From positions 1-6,548 of the forward strand of contig SKZP01000333.1 of NCBI GenBank assembly GCA_007127275.1: 6,548 nucleotides of DNA, given 5' to 3'. Below are positions 6,493 through 6,548 of the stretch, piece after piece. The position numbers and the translations under genes are program-made. Below the pieces are notes generated by a model. That model did no database searches. It worked only from the letters and a program-made list of their open reading frames with translations, and was not told where the DNA came from. Origin of the DNA: Planctomycetota bacterium (GTDB lineage: Bacteria > Planctomycetota > UBA8742 > SKZP01). Every line of letters starts with the position of its first letter. Position 1 is the first letter of the stretch.

Positions 6493-6548
6493 GGAGACCC
6501 ACGGCCGAACGGCCCCGCGCAAATTACACGCGCGCTCTGAAAACAAAG

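Noticed and set aside
5428..6546. Minus-strand open frame of 372 codons opposite the permease
   Set aside because: Charged, low-complexity translation with no domain. The plus strand has the membrane segments and EAA loop of an ABC permease.

Overview
The window is GC-rich bacterial DNA holding three genes that I can support and three intergenic regions. High GC, a strong G/C preference at third codon positions and long antisense shadow ORFs all point to a high-GC bacterium. The gene content does not identify the phylum: a large membrane-anchored protein with tandem substrate-binding domains, a small-molecule-type methyltransferase and a sugar-type ABC permease. The genes are not one operon. 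The first two converge and the last two diverge.

Positions 5-4072 (+) encode a very large protein, at least 1355 residues, that may begin upstream of the window. It has a cytoplasmic Pro/Ser/Arg-rich tail and one membrane anchor. A roughly 170-residue Asp/Gly/Asn-rich linker follows, built partly from hexanucleotide repeats, then an alpha-helical HEAT-like region. Next come two tandem PstS-like (type 2 periplasmic-binding) domains, both with altered ligand-binding motifs, and a C-terminal domain I do not recognise. This is the most unusual item in the window.

Positions 4073-4422 separate the two convergent genes. They hold a terminator-like hairpin just after the large gene, several smaller inverted repeats, and two copies of a palindromic repeat (core AGGGYGGKCCT) facing each other. 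A third copy lies after the last gene.

Positions 4423-5286 (-) encode a class I SAM-dependent methyltransferase with well-preserved cofactor motifs. A 291-bp divergent region (5287-5577) separates it from a MalG/CUT1-type ABC transporter permease at 5578-6429 (+). The permease has an intact EAA loop, but no MalF-type partner, binding protein or ATPase is visible next to it.

No tRNA, rRNA, CRISPR array, transposase or phage gene was seen. I see no evidence that the three genes act in one pathway. No complete multi-gene novel system is visible; the large protein's architecture and the palindromic repeat family are the best leads.
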